64,000 nt of DNA from Betaproteobacteria bacterium HGW-Betaproteobacteria-12 (GTDB lineage: Bacteria; Pseudomonadota; Gammaproteobacteria; Burkholderiales; Rhodocyclaceae), in contig PHCU01000004.1 in the NCBI GenBank assembly GCA_002842345.1, forward strand, positions 1 to 64,000, read 5' to 3'. The position numbers and the translations under genes were made by a program. Every line of letters starts with the position of its first letter. The stretch's first letter is position 1. Of the stretch, positions 20,488 through 33,139 are shown piece by piece. Under the pieces are notes generated by a model. The model saw only the letters and a list, made by a program, of their open reading frames with translations, was not told the DNA's origin and searched no databases.

Positions 20488-21600
20488 CTACTCCGCCCTA
20501 TGCTGCGCGCCAAGGTAGTCGCGCGTGCGCATCTCGATGAGGCGGCTGACGGTGCGGTGGAACTCGCCGGCCTGGGTGCCTTCGCGGTAGAGCTCGCCGG
20601 CCTCGCATTCGGCGGTCATGACGAGCTTGACCTTGTGGTCGTAGAAGATGTCGACCAGCCAGGTGAAGCGGCGCGCCTCGGAGGCCTGCTCGCGCGTCAT
20701 GCGCGGCACGCCGGAGAGGAACACGGTGTGGTAGCGGCGCGCGATCTCCAGATAGTCGTTCTGCGAGCGCGGCCCCATGCACAAGGTGGCGAAGTCGAAC
20801 CAGATGACGCCGATGGCGCGGCGCTTGACCGGCAGCTCGCGCTCGAGGATGTGCACCGGACGGTTATGGCCCTCGCCGCCTGACAGTTCGCGAAATGCGG
20901 CCTCCATCCTGGCCTCGCTCCTGGCGTCGGCCGGGACGTGATAGACCGCGGCCTTTTCCAGCGTGCGCAGTCGGTAGTCGATGCCGCCGTCGACTTCCAG
21001 CACGTCGAGCCGGTCCTTCAATAGCTGGATGGTGGGCAAGAAGTTGTGCCGCTGCAGGCCGTTGGGATAAAGGCCGTCGGGCGGGTAGTTGGACGTCAGG
21101 CAGAACACCACGCCGCGCTCGAACAGCGCCTCCATCAGGCGGCCGAGGATCATGGCGTCGGCGATGTCGGAGACGTGGAATTCGTCGAAGCACATCAGCC
21201 GCGTCTGGCGGGCGATGGCATCAGCGACCTTGAGCAGGGGATCGTCCTCGGCCTTGAGCGCGCGCAGGCGCTCGTGCACCTCGCGCATGAAGGCGTGGAA
21301 ATGCACGCGCCGCTTGCGCTGGTAGGGCACGGTGTCGAAGAAGCAGTCCATCAGCAGGCTCTTGCCGCGGCCGACGCCGCCCCACAGATAGGTGCCGCGC
21401 GGCAGCGGCGGATGCACGACCAGCTTGCGCAGCGTGCTGCGGCGCTGGTGCTTGAAGGCGACGAGTTCGTCGTAGAGGCGCTGCAGCCGCTCGGCGGCAG
21501 CCTGCTGGGCGGCATCGGGGATGATCTGGCGCGCCTTGAACTGGGCGTCCAGGGCGCGGAGCATGCCTTGCTTTTGGGAGCGTGGTGCGGGGGTGTTCAT
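20488..21600 (-). CDS. zapE: AFG1-like ATPase / cell division protein ZapE
   Basis: GTYLWGGVGRGKSLLMDCFFDTVP Walker A; FDEFHVSDIADAMIL. Confidence 0.93.
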   Translation of the reverse strand: MNTPAPRSQKQGMLRALDAQFKARQIIPDAAQQAAAERLQRLYDELVAFKHQRRSTLRKLVVHPPLPRGTYLWGGVGRGKSLLMDCFFDTVPYQRKRRVHFHAFMREVHERLRALKAEDDPLLKVADAIARQTRLMCFDEFHVSDIADAMILGRLMEALFERGVVFCLTSNYPPDGLYPNGLQRHNFLPTIQLLKDRLDVLEVDGGIDYRLRTLEKAAVYHVPADARSEARMEAAFRELSGGEGHNRPVHILERELPVKRRAIGVIWFDFATLCMGPRSQNDYLEIARRYHTVFLSGVPRMTREQASEARRFTWLVDIFYDHKVKLVMTAECEAGELYREGTQAGEFHRTVSRLIEMRTRDYLGAQHRAE

Positions 21601-21639
21601 GGTGATGCAATTTTACCTGCGGCCTTGTGCCCGGCGGAA

Positions 21640-21676
21640 ATCCCCCTTCCGTCCCCCTTTTCCAAAGGGGGAGACC
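21640..21676. repeat. CCCCCTTTTCCAAAGGGGG-type repeat
   Basis: aaatcccccttccgtcccccttttccaaagggggaga between lpdA and zapE. Confidence 0.8.
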
Positions 21677-21682
21677 AGGCCA

Positions 21683-23107
21683 TCAGAAGTGCAGCGGGCG
21701 CTTGTCGACGGCGAGGGCGGTTTCGTGCATGACTTCGGACAGCGTCGGATGGGCATGCACGATGCGGGCGATGTCTTCCGAGCTGGCGTGGAACTCCATG
21801 GCGACGACGGCCTCCGAAATGAGCTCGGAGGCATTGGTGCCGATGATGTGCACGCCGAGGATGCGGTCAGTCTTCGCATCGGCCAGCATCTTGACGAAGC
21901 CGGTGGTGTCGCCCTGCCCAAGGGCACGGCCGTTCGCGGCGAAGGGAATCTGGCCAGCGCGGTAGTCGATGCCGGCGCTTTTCAACTGCTGCTCGGTCTT
22001 GCCCACCCAGGCGATCTCGGGATGCGTGTAAATGACCCACGGCACGGCGTCGTAGTTGCAGTGGCCGGCCTGGCCGGCGATCAGCTCGGCAACCATGACG
22101 CCCTCTTCCATGCCCTTGTGCGCCAGCATGGGGCCGCGCACGACGTCGCCCACCGCCCAGACGCCGGGGAGGTAGCTGCGGCAATGCTCGTCGACATCGA
22201 CGCGACCACGATCGTCCAGCTTGAGGCCGACGGCCTCGCAGCCGAGACCCTCGGTATTCGGCACGCGGCCGACCGAGACGATGAGGCGGTCGCATTCGAG
22301 GACATGGTTGTCGTCGCCGGACTCGTATTCAACGGTGACGCCCTTCTTTCCGACTTTCACGGCGGTGATGTTGGCGCCGAGCTGGATGTCGAGGCCCTGC
22401 TTCTGGGTAAACACCTTCCAGGCCTCCTTGGCGACGGCGGCATCGGCTGCGGCAAGGAAATCCGGCAGAGCTTCGAGGATGGTTACCTGGGCGCCGAGGC
22501 GCTTCCAGACGCTGCCCAGCTCCAGGCCGATGACGCCGGCGCCGATGACGCCGAGGCGCTTGGGCACGGCATCGAAGGCGAGCGCGCCGACGTTGTCGCA
22601 CACCAGCTTGTTGTCGACCGGCACGCCGTCGAGGTGGCGCGGGCGCGAACCGGTGGCGACGATGACATGCTTCGCCGTGACGACCTCGCCGGCGACGTCG
22701 ACTTCCCAGGCGTCCTCGCCGCCGCCAACGAACTTGCCGTGGCCGGGCAGCAGCGTGACCTTGTTCTTCTTGAACAGGCCCTTGATGCCGCCGGTGAGCT
22801 GCGTGACGATGTTGTCCTTGCGCTTGACCATCGTCTTGACGTCGATCTTGACGTCGTCGGCGGTGATGCCGTGCATGACGAAGCCGTGGCGCGCGTTGTC
22901 GAAATGCTCTGAGGACTGCAGCAGCGCCTTGGAGGGAATGCAGCCGACGTTGAGGCAGGTGCCGCCGAGGCGCACCTCGCCCTTCGGGTCGTCGTAGGCC
23001 TCGGATTCGACGCAGGCGGTGGAAAAGCCGAGCTGCGCGGCGCGGATGGCGGCGATATAGCCGCCGGGGCCGCCGCCGATGACTACGACATCGAATTGCT
23101 TAGCCAT
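21683..23107 (-). CDS. lpdA: dihydrolipoyl dehydrogenase (E3)
   Basis: [21 protein letters not shown] and redox motif [16 protein letters not shown]. Confidence 0.96.
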   Translation of the reverse strand: MAKQFDVVVIGGGPGGYIAAIRAAQLGFSTACVESEAYDDPKGEVRLGGTCLNVGCIPSKALLQSSEHFDNARHGFVMHGITADDVKIDVKTMVKRKDNIVTQLTGGIKGLFKKNKVTLLPGHGKFVGGGEDAWEVDVAGEVVTAKHVIVATGSRPRHLDGVPVDNKLVCDNVGALAFDAVPKRLGVIGAGVIGLELGSVWKRLGAQVTILEALPDFLAAADAAVAKEAWKVFTQKQGLDIQLGANITAVKVGKKGVTVEYESGDDNHVLECDRLIVSVGRVPNTEGLGCEAVGLKLDDRGRVDVDEHCRSYLPGVWAVGDVVRGPMLAHKGMEEGVMVAELIAGQAGHCNYDAVPWVIYTHPEIAWVGKTEQQLKSAGIDYRAGQIPFAANGRALGQGDTTGFVKMLADAKTDRILGVHIIGTNASELISEAVVAMEFHASSEDIARIVHAHPTLSEVMHETALAVDKRPLHF

Positions 23108-23123
23108 GGTAAAACCCTTTCTC

Positions 23124-23194
23124 ACCACAGAGACACAGAGGCACAGAGAGATTCATGGAGAAAAGATTTCTCTGTGTCTCTGTGCCTCTGTGGT
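23124..23194. repeat. ACCACAGAGACACAGAGGCACAGAGA inverted repeat
   Basis: accacagagacacagaggcacagagaga ... tctctgtgtctctgtgcctctgtggt between lpdA and sucB. Confidence 0.9.
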
Positions 23195-23203
23195 TAATGG
23201 TTC

Positions 23204-24463
<1,260 letters not shown>

Positions 24464-24484
24464 TATTCTCTCCGCTTATGCGTA

Positions 24485-27319
24485 TCACTTCTTCGTTCCG
24501 AGGGCCTCGTTGACGAGGTCTTTCTGTTGTTCCATGTGCTTGGCGGCATAGCCGACCGCGGGCGAGGCTGAAGCCGGCCGCGACACCACCTTGAGTTCCT
24601 GGCCCTTGCGCAGGACGGCGACCAGGCGATGCGCCTTGGCGTACCAGGCGCCCTGGTTGAGCGGCTCTTCCTGGCACCACACGAGTTCCTTGGCGTTGGG
24701 GTAGCGCTTCAGCTCGTCGGCAAAGCGCCGATCGTCGAACGGATACAGCTGCTCGATGCGCAGCAACGCGACGTTGCCGATCTTGCGCTCGCGTCGCGCC
24801 GCCAGCAGGTCGAAGTAGACCTTGCCGGCGCAGGCGACGACGCGTTTCACCTTCTTCGTATCGATCTCGTCGATCTCGCCGATGACGGTGTTGAAGGTGT
24901 CGTTGGCGATGTCCTCGAGCGTGGTCGCGGCGTCCTTGTGGCGCAGCAGGGACTTGGGCGTGAACACGATGAGCGGCTTGCGCTGCTTGCGCAGCATCTG
25001 CCGGCGCAGCAGGTGGTACATCTGGCCGGCGCTGGAGGGCATGCAGACCTCCCAGTTGAACTCCGCCGACAACTGCATGTAGCGCTCGAGGCGTCCGGAG
25101 GAGTGCTCCGGCCCCTGCCCCTCGTAGCCGTGCGGCAGCAGCATCACGAGGCCGCAGCCGCGCCCCCACTTCGCCTCGCCGGAGGAGAGGAACTGGTCGA
25201 TGACGACCTGGGCGCCGTTGGCGAAATCGCCGAACTGCGCCTCCCAGACCACCAGCTCGTTGGGGCTGGCGGTGGCGAAGCCGTACTCGAAGGCCAGCAC
25301 GGCCTCCTCGGAGAGGACGGAGTCGAAGCAATGGAACCAGCCCTGCTTCTCCTGGATGTGGGCAAGCGGCCAGTAGCTGCCTTCGTCCCATCTCTCGCGG
25401 TTCTGGTCGTGCAGCGTGGCGTGGCGGTGGAAGAAGGTGCCGCGCGCAATGTCCTCGCCGGACAGGCGCACGTTGAAGCCGGCGGCGAGCAGCGTCGCAT
25501 AGGCGAGGTTCTCGCCCATGCCCCAGTCGACCGGCAGCTTGCCCTCGCCCATCGCCCGGCGGTCGTCGATGATCTTCTGCACGCGGGAATGCAGCGTGAA
25601 GTTCTCCGGGATGGCGGTAAGCCGCGCCGCGATGCGCTTGAGCTCCTTCATCGGCACGGTGGTGTCGCACTTCTCCGTGTAGGGCACGTTGATGTGCGGC
25701 CGCCAGTCGATGGCGAACTTGCTGTGGTAGTCGGTGATGACGGGATCGATGAGGTGGCGGCCCTCGTCGAGCGCGGCACGGTAGTCCTTGATCATCTGAT
25801 CGGCGTCGCCTGCCGCGATGACGCCCTGCGTCTCCAGTTTGTCGGCATACAGCTTGCGCGTGCCCTGATGCTGGGCGATCTTCTTGTACATGAGCGGCTG
25901 GGTGACCATCGGCTCGTCCTGCTCGTTGTGGCCGAGCTTGCGGAAGCAGACGATGTCCACCACGACGTCCTTGCTGAATTCCTGGCGGAACTCCATGGCA
26001 ATTTGGGTCACGAGCGCCACCGCCTCAGGATCGTCGCCGTTCACGTGGAAGATCGGCGCCTCGACCATCTTGAAGAGATCGGTGCAGTAGAGCGAGGAGC
26101 GGTAGTCGCGCAGGTCGGAGGTGGTGAAGCCGATCTGGTTGTTCACGATCAGGTGCACCGTGCCACCGGTGCCGAAGCCGCGCGTCTGCGAGAAGTTGAG
26201 CATTTCCTGGTTGACGCCCTGGCCGGCCACCGCGGCATCGCCGTGGATCAGCACCGGCAGCGCTTCGGCCTTGCCGTTCGGGCCGCGGCGCACCTGGCGC
26301 GCATACACCGAGCCGGCAACGACGGGATTGACGATTTCCAGGTGGGAAGGGTTGAAGGCCAGGGTCAGGTGCATCGGGCCTGCCGGGGTGGCGACGTCCG
26401 AGGAATAGCCCATGTGGTACTTCACGTCGCCGGCGGAGAGCACGCTGGCCTTCTTGCCCTCGAACTCCTCGAACAGCATGCCGGGCTGCTTGCCGAGGGT
26501 GTTCACCAACACGTTGAGGCGGCCGCGGTGGGCCATGCCGATGACCATTTCCTGCACGCCGACCGTGCCGGCAGTGCGGATGAGCTGGTCCATGGCGAGG
26601 ATGAGCGATTCGCTGCCCTCGAGGGAAAAACGTTTTTGCCCGACGTAGCGGGTATGCAGGTAGCGCTCCAGCGTCTCGGCCTGGGTGATCTGGCGCAGAA
26701 AGCGCTTTTTGTCGTCGGCGCCGTAGCCGGGCGCGGAGCGGACGGGTTCCAGCCGGGCCTGGATCCAGCGCTTCTGCGCAACGTCGGAAAGGTACATGTA
26801 CTCGGCGCCGATGGTGCCGCAATAGGTCTGACGCAACGCCTCGAGGATCTCGCGCAGCGTGGCCTGCTCGGGCGCTGCGGCGAAGCTGCCGGTGGCGAAG
26901 ACATGGCCGAGGTCGGCCTCGGTGAAACCGTAGTGGGCCGGATCCAGTTCCGGGATCGCCGGACGCTCGATGCGCTTGAGCGGATCGAGCTGTGCCCAGC
27001 GGTTGCCGAGGAAGCGGTAGGCATTGATGAGCTGCAGGACGGCGACCTGCTTCTGCTCGGTGCCGGTGACTGAGCCGGCCGTAGCAGCGCGCAGCGTGCC
27101 GAGCTTGGCGCGCTGCGCAAACGAGGCGATGACCGGGGCGTGGGCGACGTCGCGGCCGCCGTTGGCGCCAGGCAGGTTCTGCAGGCGGTCGAAATAATCG
27201 CGCCAGACGTCGGTGACGGACGCGGGATTCTCAAGATAGGACTCGTAGAGCTCTTCGATGAAGGGCGCGTTGGCGCCGAAGAGGTAGGAGTTGCCTTGCA
27301 TCTGCTTCATCACGCTCAT
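24485..27319 (-). CDS. sucA: 2-oxoglutarate dehydrogenase E1 component
   Basis: 944 aa; GMAHRGRLNVLVNTLGK, MPSSAGQMYHLLRRQ. Confidence 0.97.
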   Translation of the reverse strand: MSVMKQMQGNSYLFGANAPFIEELYESYLENPASVTDVWRDYFDRLQNLPGANGGRDVAHAPVIASFAQRAKLGTLRAATAGSVTGTEQKQVAVLQLINAYRFLGNRWAQLDPLKRIERPAIPELDPAHYGFTEADLGHVFATGSFAAAPEQATLREILEALRQTYCGTIGAEYMYLSDVAQKRWIQARLEPVRSAPGYGADDKKRFLRQITQAETLERYLHTRYVGQKRFSLEGSESLILAMDQLIRTAGTVGVQEMVIGMAHRGRLNVLVNTLGKQPGMLFEEFEGKKASVLSAGDVKYHMGYSSDVATPAGPMHLTLAFNPSHLEIVNPVVAGSVYARQVRRGPNGKAEALPVLIHGDAAVAGQGVNQEMLNFSQTRGFGTGGTVHLIVNNQIGFTTSDLRDYRSSLYCTDLFKMVEAPIFHVNGDDPEAVALVTQIAMEFRQEFSKDVVVDIVCFRKLGHNEQDEPMVTQPLMYKKIAQHQGTRKLYADKLETQGVIAAGDADQMIKDYRAALDEGRHLIDPVITDYHSKFAIDWRPHINVPYTEKCDTTVPMKELKRIAARLTAIPENFTLHSRVQKIIDDRRAMGEGKLPVDWGMGENLAYATLLAAGFNVRLSGEDIARGTFFHRHATLHDQNRERWDEGSYWPLAHIQEKQGWFHCFDSVLSEEAVLAFEYGFATASPNELVVWEAQFGDFANGAQVVIDQFLSSGEAKWGRGCGLVMLLPHGYEGQGPEHSSGRLERYMQLSAEFNWEVCMPSSAGQMYHLLRRQMLRKQRKPLIVFTPKSLLRHKDAATTLEDIANDTFNTVIGEIDEIDTKKVKRVVACAGKVYFDLLAARRERKIGNVALLRIEQLYPFDDRRFADELKRYPNAKELVWCQEEPLNQGAWYAKAHRLVAVLRKGQELKVVSRPASASPAVGYAAKHMEQQKDLVNEALGTKK

Positions 27320-27330
27320 GACTGGAATCT

Positions 27331-27410
27331 CTGTGAGGAGGGAGGAGTGAGGGGTGAGGAGAAAGGCGCGTGGGTTCTACCCCTCACTCCTCCCACCTCA
27401 CTCCTCACCA
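27331..27410. repeat. GGAGTGAGGGGTGAGGAG inverted repeat
   Basis: ctgtgaggagggaggagtgaggggtgaggag ... cccctcactcctcccacctcactcctcacc between sucA and gltA. Confidence 0.85.
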
Positions 27411-27413
27411 AAT

Positions 27414-28706
27414 TCAGCGCTTGTCCATGGCAATCACGTCGCGCTGGGTGGCGCCGGTAAACAGCTGGCGCGGACGGCCAATCTTCTGCTCCGGATCGCC
27501 GATCATCTCGTTCCACTGGGCGATCCAGCCGACGGTGCGCGCCATGGCGAAGATGCCGGTGAACAGCTTGACGGGTATGCCCAGCGCGCGCTGCACGATG
27601 CCGGAATAGAAATCGACGTTCGGATAGAGTTTCTTGCTGATGAAGTAGTCGTCCTCCAGGGCGATCTTCTCCAGCGCGATCGCCAGCTTGAAGAGGCGGT
27701 CGTCCTGCAGGCCGAGTTCGTTCAGCACTTCGTGGCAGGTCTCGCGCATCAGTTTGGCGCGTGGGTCGAAGTTCTTGTACACGCGGTGGCCGAAGCCCAT
27801 CAGCTTGAAGGGGTCGTCCTTGTCCTTGGCGCGCTTGATGAATTCGCCGACGCGGGACACGTCGCCGATTTCCTCGAGCATGTTGAGGCAGGCCTCGTTG
27901 GCGCCGCCGTGCGCCGGACCCCACAGGCAGGCGATGCCGGAGGAAATGCAGGCGAAGGGATTGGCGCCGGAGGAGCCGGCCAGGCGCACTGTCGAGGTGG
28001 AGGCGTTCTGCTCGTGGTCGGCGTGCAGGATGAGGATGCGGTCGAGCGCACGCACCAGCACCGGGTTCGGCTCGTACTTCTCGCACGGCGTGCCGAACAT
28101 CATGTGCATGAAGTTGGCCGTGTAGGACAGATCATTGCGCGGATACATGAACGGCTGGCCGGCGTTGTACTTGTAGGCCATGGCGGTGATGTTGGGCAGC
28201 TTGGCGATCAGCCGGTGCGCCGAGACAGTGCGGTGATACTCGTCGCTGATATCCATGGCCTCGTGATAGAAGGCGGACAGCGCGCCGACCACGCCGACGA
28301 GGATGGCCATCGGATGCGCATCGCGGCGGAAGCCGCTGTAGAAGCGCGTCAGCTGGTCATGCACCATCGTGTGGTTCTTGATGATGCTGTCGAACTCGCC
28401 TTTCTGTTTCGCGTTAGGCAGTTCGCCATGCAGGATCAGGTAGGCCACCTCGAGGAAGTCGCACTTCATCGCCAGTTGCTCGATCGGATAGCCGCGATAG
28501 AGCAGCACCCCTTCGTCGCCGTCGATATAGGTGATGTCGGACTTGCAGGCAGCCGTGGACACGAAGCCCGGATCGAAGGTGAACATGCCGGTCTTGGCAT
28601 ACAGCGAGCGAATGTCGATCACATCGGGTCCGATGCTGCCGCTGTAGATGGGCAGGTCGATGGACTTGCCGTCGACGTTCAGCGTTGCGTTGCGTTGTTT
28701 ATCCAT
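27414..28706 (-). CDS. gltA: citrate synthase
   Basis: [41 protein letters not shown]. Confidence 0.97.
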   Translation of the reverse strand: MDKQRNATLNVDGKSIDLPIYSGSIGPDVIDIRSLYAKTGMFTFDPGFVSTAACKSDITYIDGDEGVLLYRGYPIEQLAMKCDFLEVAYLILHGELPNAKQKGEFDSIIKNHTMVHDQLTRFYSGFRRDAHPMAILVGVVGALSAFYHEAMDISDEYHRTVSAHRLIAKLPNITAMAYKYNAGQPFMYPRNDLSYTANFMHMMFGTPCEKYEPNPVLVRALDRILILHADHEQNASTSTVRLAGSSGANPFACISSGIACLWGPAHGGANEACLNMLEEIGDVSRVGEFIKRAKDKDDPFKLMGFGHRVYKNFDPRAKLMRETCHEVLNELGLQDDRLFKLAIALEKIALEDDYFISKKLYPNVDFYSGIVQRALGIPVKLFTGIFAMARTVGWIAQWNEMIGDPEQKIGRPRQLFTGATQRDVIAMDKR

Positions 28707-28741
28707 GTCTGCATCCCCATTAAAACGTTGAAACTCTCCCA

Positions 28742-28987
28742 TCACACCTGGCGCAGCCGGACGAGCATGCCTTGCAACCGCGGATCATCCGTCTCTCTCC
28801 GTCCGCTCACCAGTTCCCACAAATCGTGGTCTTCCATTTCAAGCAAAAGCTCCAGCGCTGTCTCCTGCTCCGCATCCACATCGTCACCGGCCTGTAGCCA
28901 GTAGCGCTGGAATTTCAAGTCCAGCTCCAGCAGCGCGCGCCGGCAGTGCCAGCGCAGACGACGCAAGCGCGCCGCACGTTCGTCCAT
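28742..28987 (-). CDS. sdhE: succinate dehydrogenase assembly factor SdhE
   Basis: [24 protein letters not shown] (RRGxxE-type motif) between sdhB and gltA. Confidence 0.88.
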   Translation of the reverse strand: MDERAARLRRLRWHCRRALLELDLKFQRYWLQAGDDVDAEQETALELLLEMEDHDLWELVSGRRETDDPRLQGMLVRLRQV

Positions 28988-28991
28988 GCGG

Positions 28992-29702
28992 CTAGACTGC
29001 CCGCCGCACCATCGCATCCTTGATCTTGCCGATCGCCCGTGTCGGGTTGAGGTTCTTCGGGCAGACGTCGACGCAGTTCATGATGCTGTGGCAGCGGAAC
29101 AGGCGGTACGGGTCCTCGAGGTTGTCGAGGCGCTCGCTGGTCGCCTGATCCCGCGTATCGGCTATGAAGCGGTAAGCCTGAAGCAGCCCGGCCGGGCCGA
29201 CGAACTTGTCCGGGTTCCACCAGAACGACGGACAGGCGGTGGAGCAGCAGGCGCACAGGATGCACTCATAGAGGCCGTTCAGCTCGTCGCGCTCCTCCGG
29301 CGACTGCAGCCGCTCGGTCTCCGGCGGCGGATCGTTGTTGATGAGATACGGCTTGATCGAGTGGTACTGCTTGAAGAACTGGGTCATGTCCACGATCAGG
29401 TCGCGGATGACGGGCAGGCCGGGCAGCGGGCGCAGCACCACGGGCTCCGGCAGGTCCTTCAGGTCGGTGAGGCAGGCGAGCCCGTTGCGGCCGTTGATGT
29501 TCACCGCATCGGAACCGCACACGCCCTCGCGGCAGGAACGCCGGAAGGACAGTGTATCGTCCTTGGCCTTCAGCTTGACCATGGCATCGAGCAGCTTGCG
29601 GTCGGTGGAATCCAGTTCCACCGAGATGTCCTGCATGTAAGGCTTGTCGTCCTTGTCCGGATCGTAGCGGTAGATCTTGAATTGCATGGTTCTGGTGGTC
29701 AT
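28992..29702 (-). CDS. sdhB: succinate dehydrogenase iron-sulfur subunit
   Basis: CREGVCGSDAVNINGRNGLAC, CILCACCSTACPSFWW. Confidence 0.96.
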   Translation of the reverse strand: MTTRTMQFKIYRYDPDKDDKPYMQDISVELDSTDRKLLDAMVKLKAKDDTLSFRRSCREGVCGSDAVNINGRNGLACLTDLKDLPEPVVLRPLPGLPVIRDLIVDMTQFFKQYHSIKPYLINNDPPPETERLQSPEERDELNGLYECILCACCSTACPSFWWNPDKFVGPAGLLQAYRFIADTRDQATSERLDNLEDPYRLFRCHSIMNCVDVCPKNLNPTRAIGKIKDAMVRRAV

Positions 29703-29712
29703 GTCCGGATCC

Positions 29713-31500
29713 TCAGTACGCGCGCTTCTTGAGTTCGATGGTGTCGACGGTGAGCGGAGTCAGCTTCACCGATTTGTAGTCGAGGCGGTTGCCCTCCTTG
29801 AACCACAGGCTGTGCTTGAGCCAGTTCACGTCGTCGCGGCCGTTGGGGTGCTCGGGCGTGTCCGGCGCATCGTCGCGCACGTGGGCGCCGCGCGACTCCT
29901 TGCGCGCCTCGGCCGAGATCATGGTGGAGACTGCCACCTCGATCAGGTTCTCCAGTTCCAGCGCCTCGATGCGCGCGGTGTTGAAGACCTGCGACTTGTC
30001 GCGGATCTCGGCGCGCTCGACGTCCTTCTGCACCTCGAGGATCTTCGACACGCCTTCCTTCATCTTGTCGGCGAAGCGGAACACGCCGCAATGGTTCTGC
30101 ATGGTGCGCTGCATGGCCAGGCGGGCCTGGTGCACGTCGGCGCCGTCCTTCTGCGTGTCGAGGCGGTTGATGCGCGCGAGCGTGCGGTCGATCGCCTCCT
30201 GCGGCAGCGGCTTGTGCGCCTTGACCGACTTCCGGACGTCCTCGACCGCCGTCTCGCCAGCCGACTTGCCGAACACCAGCAGGTCGAGCAGCGAGTTGGT
30301 GCCAAGGCGGTTGGCGCCATGCACCGAAGCGCAGGCGCATTCGCCGGCGGCGTAGAAGCCCGGCACGGCGACGTTCATGCTGCCGCCGCGCGGCGCGACC
30401 ACTTGGCCGCTGTAGTTGGTGGGAATGCCGCCCATCTGGTAGTGGCAGGTCGGCACCACCGGGATCGGTTCCTTGATCGGGTCGGTGCCGGCGAACTGGA
30501 TGGAGATCTCGTGGATGCCCGGCAAGCGCTGCATGATCACCTTCGGGTCGAGGTGCGTGATGTCGAGCAGGACGTAATCCTTGTTCGGGCCGCAGCCGCG
30601 CCCCTCGTTGATCTCGGTGACCATGGCGCGCGAGACGACGTCGCGCGAGGCGAGGTCCTTGGCATTGGGGGCATAACGCTCCATGAAGCGTTCGCCGGCG
30701 CTGTTCCTCAGGATGCCGCCCTCACCGCGCACGCCCTCGGTGATGAGCACGCCGGCGCCGGCCACGCCGGTCGGGTGGAACTGCCAGAACTCCATGTCCT
30801 CGAGCGGAATGCCGGCGCGCGCCGCCATGCCGAGGCCGTCGCCGGTGTTGATGAAGGCGTTGGTCGAGGAATAGTAGATGCGCCCCGCCCCGCCGGTGGC
30901 GAAGATGGTGGCCTTGGACTGGAAGGCGACGATCTCGCCGGTTTCCATTTCCAGCGCCGTGACGCCGAGCACCTCGCCCTCGGCGTCGCGGATCAGGTCT
31001 AGGGCCATCCACTCGACGAAGAACTGGGTGTTGGCGCGCACGTTGCGCTGATACAGCGCGTGCAGCATGGCGTGCCCGGTGCGATCGGCCGCCGCGCAGG
31101 AACGGCGCACCGGCTTCTCGCCGAAGTTGGACATGTGGCCGCCGAAGGGGCGCTGGTAGATCTTGCCGGCATCGGTACGGTCGAAAGGCATGCCGTAGTG
31201 CTCGAGTTCGATGACCACTTCATTCGCCTTGCGGCACATGAACTCGATGGCATCCTGGTCGCCCAGCCAGTCCGACCCCTTGACGGTGTCGTACATGTGC
31301 CAGTGCCAGTGATCCTCCTCGGAGTTGCCCAGCGAGGCGGCCACGCCGCCCTGCGCGGCGACGGTGTGCGAGCGGGTCGGAAAGACCTTGGTGATGACGG
31401 CCGTCTTGAGTCCGGATTCGGACAGTTGCAGCGCGGCGCGCAGGCCGGCGCCGCCGGCGCCGACGATGACCGCGTCAAAGGTGCGTTTGGTGACTTTCAC
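29713..31500 (-). CDS. sdhA: succinate dehydrogenase flavoprotein subunit
   Basis: [35 protein letters not shown]-binding His motif. Confidence 0.97.
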   Translation of the reverse strand: MKVTKRTFDAVIVGAGGAGLRAALQLSESGLKTAVITKVFPTRSHTVAAQGGVAASLGNSEEDHWHWHMYDTVKGSDWLGDQDAIEFMCRKANEVVIELEHYGMPFDRTDAGKIYQRPFGGHMSNFGEKPVRRSCAAADRTGHAMLHALYQRNVRANTQFFVEWMALDLIRDAEGEVLGVTALEMETGEIVAFQSKATIFATGGAGRIYYSSTNAFINTGDGLGMAARAGIPLEDMEFWQFHPTGVAGAGVLITEGVRGEGGILRNSAGERFMERYAPNAKDLASRDVVSRAMVTEINEGRGCGPNKDYVLLDITHLDPKVIMQRLPGIHEISIQFAGTDPIKEPIPVVPTCHYQMGGIPTNYSGQVVAPRGGSMNVAVPGFYAAGECACASVHGANRLGTNSLLDLLVFGKSAGETAVEDVRKSVKAHKPLPQEAIDRTLARINRLDTQKDGADVHQARLAMQRTMQNHCGVFRFADKMKEGVSKILEVQKDVERAEIRDKSQVFNTARIEALELENLIEVAVSTMISAEARKESRGAHVRDDAPDTPEHPNGRDDVNWLKHSLWFKEGNRLDYKSVKLTPLTVDTIELKKRAY

Positions 31501-31848
31501 TTACAGCCTCCAGAGGATCGAGACTGCCCAGCCGGTGTAGCCGACGAGGGCAAGGAGCGTGACGACATGCAGCGCAAGGCGCACGCTCGTTGGCTTGACA
31601 TAGTCCATCCAGATGTCGCGCACGCCGACCCAGGCGTGGAACATGAGGCTGACGATGAAAAGGAAAGTGAGGAAGCGCATGAAGCCGCCCGCCATGAAGG
31701 CGTGCCAGGTTTCATAGGTCAGTTGCTCCTGCCCGGCCAGCAGGACCACCAGGATGACGGTATAGAGCGCCATGACCGCGGCGGTGATGCGCTGCCCCAG
31801 CCAGTCCTTCAGGCCGTAATGCGCGCCGACGATGATGTCCTTCACCAT
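31501..31848 (-). CDS. sdhD: succinate dehydrogenase membrane anchor subunit
   Basis: Small 3-TM protein upstream of sdhA; GLKDWLGQRITAAVMALY, HAWVGVRDIWMDYV. Confidence 0.92.
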   Translation of the reverse strand: MVKDIIVGAHYGLKDWLGQRITAAVMALYTVILVVLLAGQEQLTYETWHAFMAGGFMRFLTFLFIVSLMFHAWVGVRDIWMDYVKPTSVRLALHVVTLLALVGYTGWAVSILWRL

Positions 31849-32231
31849 AGTTTCGCTCCCAGGATGGCGGTCAGCGCCAGGCTGACGACCATGACGACCT
31901 TCGCGCTGGTGCGCGCCGGCTTGAGGTCCGTGCCCATGTTCATGTCGAGCAGGAGGATGCGGATGCCCATGCAGAAGTGATGCAGAAAGGCCCAGAGCAG
32001 GCCGATCAGGATCAGTTTGACGAGCGGATAGGCGACGAAGGCCTTGAATATGTTGAAGCCCAGCGAGGAATCCAGGCTCAGCTCGAAAAGGTAAATGAGA
32101 AAAGGGAGCATGAGAAACAGCCCCGCCCCGCTGACGCGATGCAGGATCGAGGCGATGGCAGGCAGCGGCTGCTTGATGACCCGCAGATCCAGATGCTTAG
32201 GTCTTTCCTTCTTCATGATTGTTTCCGTCAT
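31842..32231 (-). CDS. sdhC: succinate dehydrogenase cytochrome b556 subunit
   Basis: RPKHLDLRVIKQPLPAIASILHRVSGAGLFL; HHFCMGIRILLLD. Confidence 0.93.
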   Translation of the reverse strand: MTETIMKKERPKHLDLRVIKQPLPAIASILHRVSGAGLFLMLPFLIYLFELSLDSSLGFNIFKAFVAYPLVKLILIGLLWAFLHHFCMGIRILLLDMNMGTDLKPARTSAKVVMVVSLALTAILGAKLW

Positions 32232-32336
32232 ATAGGCCCTTCTCCTACGCTGTGCGGCGCACCATAAAGCGCCGCGATACCCCAATAAACTGCTGATTAT
32301 AGCGTTTCGTCAGCCACCGGCCCACGCCCTGCGGCC

Positions 32337-33065
32337 TCAGATCAATTCGTTCAGGTAATAGTGCTCGGCGGTGGAATACAGGCCGCGCCGCCACTCCACC
32401 GGCTTGTCGCCGTAGGTGTAGGTGACGCGTTCCACCGACAGCAGCGGGCTGCCTTCCTCCACCGCCAGCAGCTCCGCCGAAGTCCTGTCCGCCGCAATGG
32501 CACGGATGCGCTCCTCGGCACGGATCATGCGCACGCCGAAGCGCGTTTCGAACAGGCTGTAGAGCGACGCCTGGTATTCCTGCAGCACTTCCAGCGATAG
32601 CCCCTGAAAGATGTCGCCGGGCAGGTAGATTTCGTCGACTACGACTGGCTTGCCGTTGAACTTGAGCACGCGTCGCACGATGGTGATGGGTGCGCCCGGC
32701 GCAATGTCGAGGATGCGGGCGGCTTCCTGGCCGGCCTTGGCGCGCCAGCATTCCAGCGGCACGCTCTGCGGTACGCTGACGCCGCCCTCGTTGGGAACGA
32801 CGCGAAGGAAGCGGAAAAAAGCGCGAGGGTCGTTGTGCGAGGCAACATAAGTGCCCTTGCCCTGCTTGCGCACGACAAGGTTCTCGGCAGCCATCTCGTC
32901 GATGGCCTTGCGCACGGTACCCTGGCTGACGTTGAAGCGGATGGCCAGCTCGGCCTCGCTGGGAATGGCCTCACCGGGACGCCACTCGCCCGACGCAAGG
33001 CCTTGCATGATCAGGTCCTTGATCTGGCGGTAGAGAGGACTGAAGGTCGGGGACACTTGCGCCAT
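32337..33065 (-). CDS. GntR family (UTRA/HutC-type) transcriptional regulator
   Basis: wHTH GEAIPSEAELAIRFNVSQGTVRKAIDEMAAENLVVRKQGKGTYV plus UTRA-type C-terminus. Confidence 0.93.
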   Translation of the reverse strand: MAQVSPTFSPLYRQIKDLIMQGLASGEWRPGEAIPSEAELAIRFNVSQGTVRKAIDEMAAENLVVRKQGKGTYVASHNDPRAFFRFLRVVPNEGGVSVPQSVPLECWRAKAGQEAARILDIAPGAPITIVRRVLKFNGKPVVVDEIYLPGDIFQGLSLEVLQEYQASLYSLFETRFGVRMIRAEERIRAIAADRTSAELLAVEEGSPLLSVERVTYTYGDKPVEWRRGLYSTAEHYYLNELI

Positions 33066-33110
33066 GCGGCAATTTCACCACAAAATAACCTCATCGTCTA
33101 TAGGCTCTCT

Positions 33111-33130
33111 TATGTCTTATATAAGATATA
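33111..33130. promoter_or_regulatory. candidate GntR operator palindrome TATGTCTTATATAAGATATA
   Basis: 20-bp palindrome with one mismatched pair, in the gntR/mdh divergent region, 10 bp upstream of the mdh -35. Confidence 0.65.
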
Positions 33131-33139
33131 AGTTAGCTA

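Noticed and set aside
24629-27073. 814-aa + strand ORF opposite sucA
   Set aside because: Antisense shadow ORF; sucA is unambiguous.
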